Positions 55,501-64,000 of a stretch of 64,000 nucleotides of DNA are shown here, in pieces. Every line of letters begins with the position of its first letter. Within the stretch, counting starts at the first letter, position 1. The position numbers and the translations under genes were made by a program. This DNA comes from Chitinophaga ginsengisoli. GTDB lineage: Bacteria > Bacteroidota > Bacteroidia > Chitinophagales > Chitinophagaceae. The stretch covers positions 62,001 through 126,000 of the forward strand of contig NZ_PYGK01000011.1 of NCBI RefSeq assembly GCF_003014595.1, in the 5' to 3' direction. The notes under the pieces were generated by a model. The model had not been told where the DNA came from. It ran no database searches and saw only the letters and a program-made list of their open reading frames with translations.

Positions 55501-58500
55501 TCACCAGGTTACCCGCCTGATCGTAGTAGAACAATGTATAGTGATACTCACTCGTATTGTAACTCACTGTAAACACTTCCCTATTCGCCGCCAGCAGTCC
55601 GGTGTTGATATAATCCTGACCAAAGCTACCCAGCAAAGAATCACGGTAAGCATTATATAACTCCGTTCCTTTACTGATAGAGAAGAAAGCAGTGTCAGAA
55701 CAGTTACTCACTGTATTTACATCGGTCGACGGGAATACAGGCGTTGATTTTCCACATAACAAAGGTCCATCATATGCCCCTGGCGGTGTTACAGGCGGCG
55801 CACTACCACAGATACCTGAAATAGCCCCACAATTCGCCTGATAGAAGCTATCTATCTGGGCCATCGTGTAGTTAGTGCCTTGCCCGTAGTTATCATTGAA
55901 GTAGATCTCGAACTCATTACACCTGTGCGCCTTGTAGGTCACGTTCAGATAGGGAGGTTTAGCGTTGGCATTGGTGCTGGAATTTGACCAGAACACAAAC
56001 GCATTATATTGCTGCGCCGGCTCCGAACTCAATCGCATTATCAATCCATAGTCAGTACCACTACGGGAAGCCGCATACATATCCCGCACGAGGTTTGTAC
56101 AAGCTTGGTTTAAATAGTTGGCACTACTCTGTGTAGACGTGATCGGAGGTATAGTAAGCGTATTAGTCGCTACCGTTCCTGGTTGTCCTGCCCATGTTGT
56201 CACATTGGCCACTACAGGTCCCAGCGAACGGGAAAATAACAAACTAATGGTACCCGGACTAGCGGAGTAATGCGACAACGAACCACAAACCAGCTCTCCA
56301 CCAGCGGAAGCCGGCTTTGCAAACAGGTTCATATCAGCATATGTGATATTGGCCCCTCTCGCCACTTTCGCAAAATTGAACACAAGATTATCCCTGAATG
56401 TAAACCAGTCACCATTCGTCCATACCGCCGCCCCGAGGGTCAGTGATGAAGCGTATGCGGTGGTCCTGGTACTCAGCAGGTGCGTGACCCTAAGGGTGGG
56501 CGCTGTCTTACTCACAGTAATAGAATCGCCCAATGTAGCAGGATACAGGTTCAGGAAGTTGTTCCTGATATTAGTGATCTTTGTACAGGTAGCCGTCGGC
56601 GGCGGATCTGCCGGACAGTCATTCATGAACTTCAGATACTCCCATGCCTGTTTATTAAAGCCCAATTCATTATTCATGTAATTGGCAAACAGCGTATTCT
56701 TCTTTTGCTGCGTTGTATCTCCTTCTTCTATAGTTGGTGTGATGCCAGGGAACTTAGCCTTGAATCTTGTATACGCATTGTTCACCGTACTACAAGTCAC
56801 ACATGTCTCACCAGTATAACATTGCAATGCAGGTGGCAGACTGATGATCTTTGTAAAGTAAGTACAGCTGCTGGTAGTATTACATGCATTGAGTAACTGC
56901 GTGAGATCAGCGTCCGTCATATTGATCCCCCTGGTACGGGCCAGATAACCGGCAAAGCCGCCATCTGTATCGGTATTATACTTAAGATACTCTGCACGGA
57001 GATTGTTCAGCTTACGACATTCACAGGTGTCCGGTTTGGAATACACCGGCTTGTTGCCATAGGCGATCTGTTTGTCGTAAGGAGCAGGTGCAGTGATGAC
57101 GTAACCATTACAATCAACACTGTTGGAAATACCCTGTTGCGCATTAAACTCTTCCAGTACCTGCTGGAAGGTCTTATAAGTATAGGTACTACCAGGTCTT
57201 ACAGAACTTGATCCCATCGGATGGGAAACATCCGATCCCTCCTTACATACTTCTACTAATCTCGGGATGAGTATATTCAGCATCGCCTGCGTGTATTTGC
57301 ATGGCGCCAGTTGCTTTACCCAAGCCTTCGCATAGGCATTACAATTATCTTCGTAATGCCGTTTCACGGCGTTATTCGCAGAATCTGAGGCTGGCCCTGA
57401 TGCACTGGTATTGTTCAGATATCCTAACCCATTCTGCCCGAGGGCATCAGTTGCATTATTAAAGTTGAGCTGTTTTCCCGCAGCGAGCAACTGCGCTGAT
57501 GTAGGGTTAGTCACTCCGGCAGGACAAGTGGCACTCTTTATCTTATTGTCGAGAATAGCCCTTTTTGCAGACAGGTACAACTGTCTGAAGTTACGCCAGG
57601 CCATATCCAGATCGCCTGTACATAATGCGCTCTCATTGAAAGGCGCGGTAGCTGGTGCATAAGCGGTGACACAGCCTGCGTTGTTGCCATCACATTTTAC
57701 GGTAGCAGTAGCCGTGCTCCACATTGTTAATATCGAACTGCCCGAACCACCGTTAAAATTAGTCAGCTTCGCCTGTAGCGCATTATACATCTCTGTGCTT
57801 TCCAGCGACAACGGATCTCTGTTTGCCGTTACAATCGGATAGGACACACTGCTCATACCTATCGGATTCAGGTATCCTTTCGCTTTCGCTTCAGCATAAG
57901 TATCTATCTTTTCAAAGTCTCTGTCCCAGGTATAACTTGCCTGGTGTTTCTGGAATTCCAGCCATTTACAATACTCCGGATGGAACTTTAGCAATGCCGG
58001 CGCCCAGGAAGCTTTGAACTGGTTCGCAAACTGTTCCGGCCTTAATCGCTGAGGTATCACATAGGTATTACTCAACTCATCATATGCCAGATCGGGCCTG
58101 CCTGCTTCGTCCAGATAAGTAACTGTATCGCGCTTATAAGGCGGCAGTGTATTCTCATCCGGCTGATAAAAAATGGAATAGATATTCAGCGTATCTTCCG
58201 CATCTGCGTACTGACCGGAAGGCGCTGATACATCCAGCAACAGCGCTGATTTCACGTCGGTGGATTCCGTTGCCTTATCACATAAGGCTTCACAGGCAGT
58301 TACCGCCTCGGCATATGCCGCCTGCGCTTCTCCTCTGTAAGTGGCACTATCTGCAATGGCAATACCGGCTGTTGTCATGTACCGGGTACGGAAATTATCC
58401 CAGGTGCCAATACTATCCTGACACGCAGCACAACTTGGAATGCATTGTGTATTCACCAGGAAATCACGCTGTTGCTGTATAAACTGCTCCAGTGTCGTAC

Positions 58501-60556
58501 AGAGGTTCTTCTTCATGAAGATGCTATCCCTGTAGTAGGCCATCGCCTCCCTGTTAACAGTCAAACGTTTCGTGATCTGGTAGTTACCTCTCGGCAAACG
58601 TAATGTGAACGCTACCTGCAAAGATGGCGGTGTATTACAGTCCGCCACAATCGTTCCTGTATAGTTACGGATGATCGTATCAAAAGGTTTCCCGCCCAGC
58701 CGCAGGTTATATGCATCATCGGTGATCTTTATCTCCAGATCATACAGGGCAGTATAACAAACGGTATTATTATTACAATCTTTCTTCTGTAATACCGGCG
58801 GCGCCAGTGAATACTTAAACTGGTAATCGCCATCCACAGCCACCAGCTGACTCTGGGTATTCTCCATCACCACGTCTTTGATCACATTACTGTTCATCCT
58901 CGACAAGGTATCCGTTACCGGGAAACTGGTGTTCGAAGAAAGATTATCCAGGCTGGCGCTATCGGGTGTACCCGCTAAGGCAGTAGCCACGGTACGGCCA
59001 TACATATCCAGGTAGGTAATGGCATACTGTCCATTAGCATCCTGCACCATGTTCTTGAAGTAGTGGCTCTTATCGCCTGCCTCCGTACCAAACAGTACAT
59101 CCAGGTCATTGTCACCAGGCGTACCATAATAGTATCTCGTTTCATGATTACTACCTATCCTGAACACAGGTCCTAATCCACTCTGGCGACTGATCCTCCC
59201 GGTGTTATCCTGTGTATATACAGTCTCTGTAAAGGCAAAGCCTCCCGCATCTGGGATGTACTGGTTTATACCATTGTTCTTGTCCGGATTGTTCCCAGAA
59301 TAATACTGGTTAGCACCGGTAGCAGACGACATCTGGCTGGCTCTCGCCGTAAGATATTCAGATGGTGCGTTCAGCTTGTCATAATTGGATTTATCATATT
59401 CCGCGCCATTCAATGCACTGTTAAAGTTGGGCGCATATTTAATGACTGAATTGATGGAAGGTGCAGGCATCACCTGTATAGCAGGCCTGCCTTGATAATC
59501 ATAAAAGGTCTCTCCGACAGTTGTTTTATTCGTGGTATTATCTTTTGTCACCACCTGCCTGCTCCGCAAACTTCCATCATAATATTCCACTACTACCTTG
59601 CGCTTTCCTTCCTCTGCATAATTCACCGTCATCTGCCAGTTCAGCTTTCGCTGGTGACCAGTGAAGCTATATGTTCCGAGTCCGCCGCTATAATCAGAGC
59701 TCCAGGCAGTCTCTATCCTGCTGATATTGCTTTTCTGCTGTACCGCCCTAACCCTGAAAAACAGGAGTCCTCCATTATCATACAACAAGGGAATACGATA
59801 AGTATTATCAGCAATGGTCACACGGGTGGCATTGTTACTGAACAGCAATACCGGCTTAACAGGATTGCCATATTTATTACTGGTATAAGCTGAAGAATCC
59901 ACATATGCCCACTCCAGGTCATACATATCGGCGCCCGCAGTGATAGGCCAGCTGACAGTCAATTCATCCGTAGAATCAGTATTAGGTGCGCTGACAGCAC
60001 TGATACTCTTCACGGCATCATCGGTACAGGACAATTTGTATACAGGAAAAACCTGCATCTCATTCTCCATAACCAGTGCATTTAATATCCTGATAGGTGC
60101 CCCCGTGATCGCAACAGTGGCAACTTTGACAGTCACCTTATGGGCATTACCAAATACGAAACTACTCCGGTTGGTGTAGCTTCCTGCTGCGTCATAGTTA
60201 ATAGTAAAAATCTTATTGACAGAGTCTATCGTCCGGTCAGGCTTGGTATAGATCACCCAGGTGTTAAGGATTACCGAGAACTGTGCGGGCAGGTAAACAT
60301 TGCTATATTCATTCACCTTGAAGGTGAGGATATTTTTTACCTGGTAGGGCGTATCCAGTTTACTGAGCAGTGCCGGATTAAAATACAGGCTGTCCTGAAC
60401 AGTAGCGACGGAATCTCTCGCCAGCTGGCCTTTGCTGCCATCCAGTATATTTCTCAGTGTTCTGACTGTACCGGTTTGCGCAAAGCTGTTACCAGCCGCC
60501 ATCATCAGCAGCAACACCGTCAGCCATAAAACGCTCTTTTTTCGCAAAGAATGCAT
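52598..60556 (-). CDS. Giant secreted RHS protein with a C-terminal glucosaminidase domain
   Basis: The 2652-residue protein has a signal peptide (to NSFAQ), a DUF6443-type region near residues 310-400, a Cys-rich middle, YD/RHS repeats and the RHS core (YDPRIGRFLSLDP, about 2385), as in the paralogue at 34169. After DDNGEGPGDP (about 2420) the tip is unique: LLVMAQASIESLYGKDAIDRGDYNLFGV matches the mannosyl-glycoprotein endo-beta-N-acetylglucosaminidase family (GH73-like), with Glu2464 as the likely catalytic acid. Such domains cut the peptidoglycan sugar backbone. A coiled helix follows (YQINSNNVRIAQIDEMLKAH). A lipoprotein gene starts 5 bp downstream. The tip is AT-richer than the body. 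Confidence 0.9.
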   Translation of the reverse strand: MHSLRKKSVLWLTVLLLMMAAGNSFAQTGTVRTLRNILDGSKGQLARDSVATVQDSLYFNPALLSKLDTPYQVKNILTFKVNEYSNVYLPAQFSVILNTWVIYTKPDRTIDSVNKIFTINYDAAGSYTNRSSFVFGNAHKVTVKVATVAITGAPIRILNALVMENEMQVFPVYKLSCTDDAVKSISAVSAPNTDSTDELTVSWPITAGADMYDLEWAYVDSSAYTSNKYGNPVKPVLLFSNNATRVTIADNTYRIPLLYDNGGLLFFRVRAVQQKSNISRIETAWSSDYSGGLGTYSFTGHQRKLNWQMTVNYAEEGKRKVVVEYYDGSLRSRQVVTKDNTTNKTTVGETFYDYQGRPAIQVMPAPSINSVIKYAPNFNSALNGAEYDKSNYDKLNAPSEYLTARASQMSSATGANQYYSGNNPDKNNGINQYIPDAGGFAFTETVYTQDNTGRISRQSGLGPVFRIGSNHETRYYYGTPGDNDLDVLFGTEAGDKSHYFKNMVQDANGQYAITYLDMYGRTVATALAGTPDSASLDNLSSNTSFPVTDTLSRMNSNVIKDVVMENTQSQLVAVDGDYQFKYSLAPPVLQKKDCNNNTVCYTALYDLEIKITDDAYNLRLGGKPFDTIIRNYTGTIVADCNTPPSLQVAFTLRLPRGNYQITKRLTVNREAMAYYRDSIFMKKNLCTTLEQFIQQQRDFLVNTQCIPSCAACQDSIGTWDNFRTRYMTTAGIAIADSATYRGEAQAAYAEAVTACEALCDKATESTDVKSALLLDVSAPSGQYADAEDTLNIYSIFYQPDENTLPPYKRDTVTYLDEAGRPDLAYDELSNTYVIPQRLRPEQFANQFKASWAPALLKFHPEYCKWLEFQKHQASYTWDRDFEKIDTYAEAKAKGYLNPIGMSSVSYPIVTANRDPLSLESTEMYNALQAKLTNFNGGSGSSILTMWSTATATVKCDGNNAGCVTAYAPATAPFNESALCTGDLDMAWRNFRQLYLSAKRAILDNKIKSATCPAGVTNPTSAQLLAAGKQLNFNNATDALGQNGLGYLNNTSASGPASDSANNAVKRHYEDNCNAYAKAWVKQLAPCKYTQAMLNILIPRLVEVCKEGSDVSHPMGSSSVRPGSTYTYKTFQQVLEEFNAQQGISNSVDCNGYVITAPAPYDKQIAYGNKPVYSKPDTCECRKLNNLRAEYLKYNTDTDGGFAGYLARTRGINMTDADLTQLLNACNTTSSCTYFTKIISLPPALQCYTGETCVTCSTVNNAYTRFKAKFPGITPTIEEGDTTQQKKNTLFANYMNNELGFNKQAWEYLKFMNDCPADPPPTATCTKITNIRNNFLNLYPATLGDSITVSKTAPTLRVTHLLSTRTTAYASSLTLGAAVWTNGDWFTFRDNLVFNFAKVARGANITYADMNLFAKPASAGGELVCGSLSHYSASPGTISLLFSRSLGPVVANVTTWAGQPGTVATNTLTIPPITSTQSSANYLNQACTNLVRDMYAASRSGTDYGLIMRLSSEPAQQYNAFVFWSNSSTNANAKPPYLNVTYKAHRCNEFEIYFNDNYGQGTNYTMAQIDSFYQANCGAISGICGSAPPVTPPGAYDGPLLCGKSTPVFPSTDVNTVSNCSDTAFFSISKGTELYNAYRDSLLGSFGQDYINTGLLAANREVFTVSYNTSEYHYTLFYYDQAGNLVKTVPPAGVVIDRSAAWVNSVKAARAAGQVKVPAHKKITQYRYNTLNEVVEQQTPDGGITRFWYDRLGRMVISQNAQQRSTRNYSYTMYDVLGRLTEVGQTSSSNTMTDATSRNAQALARWLSGARTACTQITRTTYDAAYTPLAQLVLSARNVLNRVAWTAVYEKAADISTANYAAATFYSYDIHGNVDTLVQDYKKGGMADAGNRFKKIVYKYDLISGNVKQVAYQPSQADAFYHRYTYDAENRLINVETSRDSVYWENDAYYQYYRHGGLARVVLGQQLVQGMDYAYTLQGWLKGVNTTSIGGSTDMGKDGVAGNTVAMDAIGYSLYYYGVRDYNQIGSLAPFALIEGTGYKPLYNGNIVAISRHIPALGESLLSTYSYDVLNRLKGMQATRGLNTTTNKWTPVAIQDFKEGVTYDEDGNILTYVRNGNNTFASKPLAMDNLTYNYKAGKNQLDFIGDTVSAANYDVDIDGQAAGNYAYDSTGNLIKDVAAGISGITWTVYGKIATITKTDGTTINYTYDVASNRISKTVNGIQTWYVRDASGNVMSTYTKGNSAVNSGDLTQTETHLYGSKRLGIGIPNTDVQNVSPLDVVTLRGLGNGIGIGFVRGRKFFELSDYLGNVLATISDKKTGISTDSTSISYFMADVLSTHEYYPFGMGMPGRSSSNDKYRYGFNGKENDNEIKGEGNSLDFGARIYDPRIGRFLSLDPRSREYPDWSPYVYAYDNPIRLIDDNGEGPGDPLHHEFLITVALDIYDAAKAKGASGQGALLVMAQASIESLYGKDAIDRGDYNLFGVMTLGSDYKVKNKHGKIKDYSNNGKWKGSIDDYFERKARKWPASDELIKQPAFTSDEIDKAFYTGKYFEFEKDRNKTGHGSYNADDTEEETKTNNNNYGSRLIKQMGDFRKRFVGSLDYQINSNNVRIAQIDEMLKAHIWNMETIDKLNAEKAELAKQNERYEAVKKDVNQ

Positions 60557-63500
60557 AATATCTTATTTAATAGGGGGTGCCAGGAATAATTAATCTTTTA
60601 ACAATGCGCTTCTGGTCTCTTTCACTGTCTTGATACCACTTTCCGTTTCCCGCTTCAACCTGATCAAGGTGCCATCATCGTCATACTCATAGAAGATGGC
60701 ATAATTGTTCTCGTCCAGCTCCGCCATCAGGCGCAGATCAGCAGGATTGTACACAAAAGAGCGCATAGTCGCATTGTAAGGATGTATACGCAGGTCATCA
60801 AAGTAAACAGTTGATTTGCCCGTTGCCCGCAAGCTGACGCTCAGTTCAGTACCACCCACAGGTACTTTTACCAGCTGCTCATATCGTTGCCATCCGTCGA
60901 TAATAGCTCCCTTGGGCGTTGCGACTATTGTATAAGGTGTTGTACTCCGCGTCACCGAAATCACCACTCTGTTGTTTGTATAGGACAATCCCTTACAATC
61001 CGCTTCTTCTTTCACCCATACACTGACCATTATCTCCTTACCCGCAAACGGCGAGTACACAGGAAGTATAGCATCCTTATTCGTACGGATACTACCGAGG
61101 ACCTGTCCTCCACTCACACAATTGTTGGCATTCTTATTAAACGAGAGATTAAACACACCTGCACTATCCGGTAACATAGCTGCACTGATACCCGCACTCT
61201 TACCTGCAGCTACACGCAGACTGTATTTTCCTGTATGTTGTTGTGTAGAATCCAGATCACCTTTGTAGGAAGAGAAGTCAAAGCTTCTTCCGCCGCTACA
61301 AGCCGTATCACAGGTAGCGCCACCAAAGTAATAATCCTCAAATCCTTCATAAGCCGCTTCGCGATACTGGCTGTTCTGTACTACAGCTGTAGTTAATGCA
61401 TCGTCAAATCCATAGATGGCAGCGTTAAAGCGGCCCAATGGATCTGTATTCTCCAGCTCAAATCCTTTTTTGTTATATAAGGTGGTGGTAGTGTTCCATA
61501 CCCAACGGGTGGTATCATACTGTGGCTGCCAACCGGCAGTACTACCTTTTTTCCAGAAGGCAACGAAGTCTTTAATGGTGCCGTCTGTTCTGACATTGGT
61601 AGCTGTAGATGTACTGCTTTCTGTTCGTGCAGCATAGTAAGCATAACTACGTTGCACTTTCCAGTTACCCAGCAGACCATATGTATATGGATTCACGCTT
61701 GTATCGGTTACCGCACTATAACAGCTCAGGTTGTAAGGTGCCAATGTGATGTTGACGTCTGCATGAATAGGGTTCATACATATATCTGAATAGATGATCA
61801 CATGGTAATTACCCCCACTGTTTGCTGTAACGGGAGATAATACCGGGTTCTGTAAGGTACTGCTGAAATGATCTGGGCCGGACCATGCATAGGTGATGGA
61901 TGTTGTAGGCAGGTTGATGATCTTAAAGGCGATCTGATCGCCGATACAATAGGACAGCTTATCGGAAATAGCCAGTTCCGCCGTCTCGAAATCTATGATC
62001 TTCAATCGTTGTACAGCAGCAGCGCCACATTCATCTTCCACACGTACATCGTAGTTCTGGTTCTTTATCAGTGTATACGCTCCGCCCGAAGTAGCCGTGC
62101 TGAATTTACCAGTGGTGTTACTGGCCCAGTAAGGCCCGGTGGCCCCCTTTCCTTCAGCCGCCAGCCGGTAGGTAAACACACCCGTCGCGGCCTTACTGCC
62201 ACCTGCAGCAATAGCTACTATACTACCGGAATTATCAGGAGCACCGGGACATACCCATCCCAGCGAATTATTGACGTCTACGATCAAAGGTTTATAAGCG
62301 AAGTTGATGTCTACGGCATTCCTGCCATTCCCTGTCGAAGCATAGTCTGTTATAATACTCGGATACGACGACATCCCCAACCTGTATAACCCTTCCGTTG
62401 GTAACAACAGGGAGTCTCCAAGTGTGACAATGGAATTGTCAAACCCTATCCCCCCCTGCGGCCCCCTGAGTATCCTGAAATAAACAGGCATACTGGTACC
62501 ATGGTACATACTCGTACCTGTAGGTTTTATTTTTAGTCCGGTACAGGTTTGTTCTTGTGTATAGGTAAAGTTATACCTGTATACATCATAGTCTGTCGCC
62601 GTCACCGGCAGATCGTAAGTACCGCAACTATCTGTTACTCTAAAGAGATAACTGCCCGGATAAAGGTAGCGGGTAGGGCCTGTAGTCGGGCTGTACACAA
62701 CCCAGGTATTATTTATATATGAGCTGTCAACCGTTCCTGTATATGTATAATTAGAAGGACTCAACATTGTTATGGTAGTGCCCCGCGTGAGATAGCCGGT
62801 AGACTTATAGATCATGAATAAAACAGCACCATCATTTCCCACATATCCTCCGTTATCGCTTATAATAACGGAATACGGATTTGCCACAGCGCCATTCACG
62901 ACCACGTTACCGTCAAATATCGTCGTACTGTCTGATGTCACTCCTTTCAGGCGATAATTGCCAAAAGGAATGTTTTTCATTGTCTGTGGCCCCGTGCGGC
63001 TCTTTATAGTATCGTAACGATATTCATTAGTCGTATTATTCTTAAATGAAACATACACCGGATAGCAAATAGGATAGGTGGTATCTACATAATATCCTTC
63101 GTCAAAATTGACATTGCAGTTGAGTTTGTAGAAGTTATACAGGTAGGGAAGGTTTATATTAACAGGATAAACCAACTCATCACCGCAAGGTGTTTTTATA
63201 TAGTAAGTAATTTTCTTGTTATAGATATCTTTATAGGACTGTCCCGCCGGCAGTGTAATTGTATCAGTGCGACCGAACTGTCCATAAGCCGATTTGGGCA
63301 TACCATCATACTGGAAGGCGTAGGTAAGCGGTGTATTAGAGCGGATATAGCTCATAAACAGGCTGTTTGTATTCGCAACGGGAGATCTGACCAACATTTT
63401 ATTGCAGGTATTCCCTATCACACCTAATTGCTGTGTAGCAACGTCGCTCGTTGTCATTAAGGGTAACTCGTCGATAGTCAGCGTCTGAACAGACGCCGCT

Positions 63501-64000
63501 GCGCCACAGGCATCTGTTATAGAGACGTTATAGTTCCCGGGAGGCATGCTATCAATGACAAAACCGCTACTGGCAGTAAAAGCAACACGTCCGGTATATG
63601 CAGCTGGTTTATTCGTAATAGTCACCTGATATGGGAGCAGCCCATTCGAAAATGATACAAAAGCCTGTCCTGTGCTACAACCGCGCAATGCAACACGTTG
63701 CTGGCTGATAGCGGCCCTGAAAGGAACATAATTGCCCGGCACGACCACATCAACAGTAGCCGACACCACTGCATTGTTACAGATCCCTTTAGCTAATGCC
63801 CGGTAACTACCGGCCGGAATATTTTCAAATACGGAGGAAGTATTGGGCGAAACACTGTAACCACCCGGTGTGAGCGGGTCCAGGCTGAATAACATATCAG
63901 TTACATTACCTGCGCCCGTGCCGGTAAAAGACAATGTGATCTTACCGCTCGCAGCACAAAGGGAACGCTCTGCGACAGCGCTGATCCCCCAGGCCGGGCA
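53287..64000 (-). repeat. Module copy A of a long duplication (Ig-like partner plus RHS body)
   Basis: Diverged duplicate of 34993-45823, continuing past the right edge. Gene order, the 33-bp gap and nearly all protein segments agree; differences are spread over the length, and the RHS tips are unrelated. A third component equivalent to the PA14 gene is expected just outside the window. Confidence 0.85.
60590..64000 (-). CDS. Large secreted SprB/Ig-like partner protein, 5' end beyond window (partial)
   Basis: The reading frame is open to the right edge, with the first codon in the window encoding Cys of CPAWGISAVAERSLCAASGKI, which aligns with residue 30 of the paralogue at 42329-45823. About 29 residues with the signal peptide are therefore missing. 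Inside, the same order of SprB-like, Ig-like (ITYAWSGPDHFSSTLQNPVL) and jelly-roll-like (EGFEDYYFGGATC, VYFDDLRIHPYN) segments is seen, with the same conserved tail (MAELDENNYAIFYEYDDDG, then TLIRLKRETESG). It lies 33 bp before the glucosaminidase RHS gene and is co-transcribed with it. Confidence 0.82.
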   Translation of the reverse strand, partial: CPAWGISAVAERSLCAASGKITLSFTGTGAGNVTDMLFSLDPLTPGGYSVSPNTSSVFENIPAGSYRALAKGICNNAVVSATVDVVVPGNYVPFRAAISQQRVALRGCSTGQAFVSFSNGLLPYQVTITNKPAAYTGRVAFTASSGFVIDSMPPGNYNVSITDACGAAASVQTLTIDELPLMTTSDVATQQLGVIGNTCNKMLVRSPVANTNSLFMSYIRSNTPLTYAFQYDGMPKSAYGQFGRTDTITLPAGQSYKDIYNKKITYYIKTPCGDELVYPVNINLPYLYNFYKLNCNVNFDEGYYVDTTYPICYPVYVSFKNNTTNEYRYDTIKSRTGPQTMKNIPFGNYRLKGVTSDSTTIFDGNVVVNGAVANPYSVIISDNGGYVGNDGAVLFMIYKSTGYLTRGTTITMLSPSNYTYTGTVDSSYINNTWVVYSPTTGPTRYLYPGSYLFRVTDSCGTYDLPVTATDYDVYRYNFTYTQEQTCTGLKIKPTGTSMYHGTSMPVYFRILRGPQGGIGFDNSIVTLGDSLLLPTEGLYRLGMSSYPSIITDYASTGNGRNAVDINFAYKPLIVDVNNSLGWVCPGAPDNSGSIVAIAAGGSKAATGVFTYRLAAEGKGATGPYWASNTTGKFSTATSGGAYTLIKNQNYDVRVEDECGAAAVQRLKIIDFETAELAISDKLSYCIGDQIAFKIINLPTTSITYAWSGPDHFSSTLQNPVLSPVTANSGGNYHVIIYSDICMNPIHADVNITLAPYNLSCYSAVTDTSVNPYTYGLLGNWKVQRSYAYYAARTESSTSTATNVRTDGTIKDFVAFWKKGSTAGWQPQYDTTRWVWNTTTTLYNKKGFELENTDPLGRFNAAIYGFDDALTTAVVQNSQYREAAYEGFEDYYFGGATCDTACSGGRSFDFSSYKGDLDSTQQHTGKYSLRVAAGKSAGISAAMLPDSAGVFNLSFNKNANNCVSGGQVLGSIRTNKDAILPVYSPFAGKEIMVSVWVKEEADCKGLSYTNNRVVISVTRSTTPYTIVATPKGAIIDGWQRYEQLVKVPVGGTELSVSLRATGKSTVYFDDLRIHPYNATMRSFVYNPADLRLMAELDENNYAIFYEYDDDGTLIRLKRETESGIKTVKETRSALLKD

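Noticed and set aside
34169..64000. Type VI secretion link for the RHS proteins
   Set aside because: Both RHS proteins have Sec signal peptides and no PAAR or VgrG domain; no T6SS gene is in the window.

Overview
The window looks like chromosomal DNA of a Bacteroidota species, most like Chitinophaga or a relative (Chitinophagaceae). This rests on a SusC/SusD pair under an ECF sigma/FecR pair, the Bacteroidota -7 promoter element (TAnnTTTG) with little Shine-Dalgarno, many Sec-exported proteins and lipoproteins, a very long surface protein with Ig-like repeats, and very large RHS proteins of the Bacteroidota type. No rRNA, tRNA, transposase or CRISPR array was seen.

Layout. 1-3.6 kb: 5' part of a giant secreted Ig-repeat protein (minus strand) running off the left edge. 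3.6-4.2 kb: AT-rich gap with two perfect DnaA boxes. 4.2-5.3 kb: a DinB-family and a VOC-family protein. 5.3-15.5 kb: a minus-strand uptake locus in the order ECF sigma, FecR, SusC (with STN domain), SusD, PKD lipoprotein, membrane acyltransferase, secreted phosphodiesterase. 15.6-28.5 kb: mixed single genes, including a membrane protein with a possible zinc ribbon, a TlpA-like protein lacking its CXXC, a duplicated-domain protein, a parallel beta-helix lipoprotein, a glycine-zipper lipoprotein, a MetX-like hydrolase, an MFS transporter, an unrecognised two-repeat protein and a secreted laminin-G-like protein. 28.5-29.3 kb: a non-coding repeat island with a nested 147-bp inverted repeat and a tandem palindromic array. 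29.3-34.0 kb: cobalamin genes cobB < > cobQ-cobD-cbiB, with a 29-bp divergent promoter.

34.2-64.0 kb is the most unusual part: about 30 kb of minus-strand genes encoding very large secreted proteins. An Ig-like partner protein plus RHS protein module occurs twice (42.3-45.8 with 34.2-42.3, and 60.6-64.0+ with 52.6-60.6). The two copies align almost throughout, then diverge completely after the RHS core. One RHS protein ends in a probable glucosaminidase (peptidoglycan hydrolase) and is followed after 5 bp by a lipoprotein that I infer to be its immunity protein. The other ends in a domain with a caspase/CHAT-like His-Gly...Ala-Cys-x-Thr-Gly pattern and has no immunity gene after it. A 1856-residue protein with a PA14 domain precedes the second module. 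I read this as a polymorphic-toxin or RHS-cocoon system diversified by tip exchange.

All calls come from reading the sequence and translations; no database search was possible.
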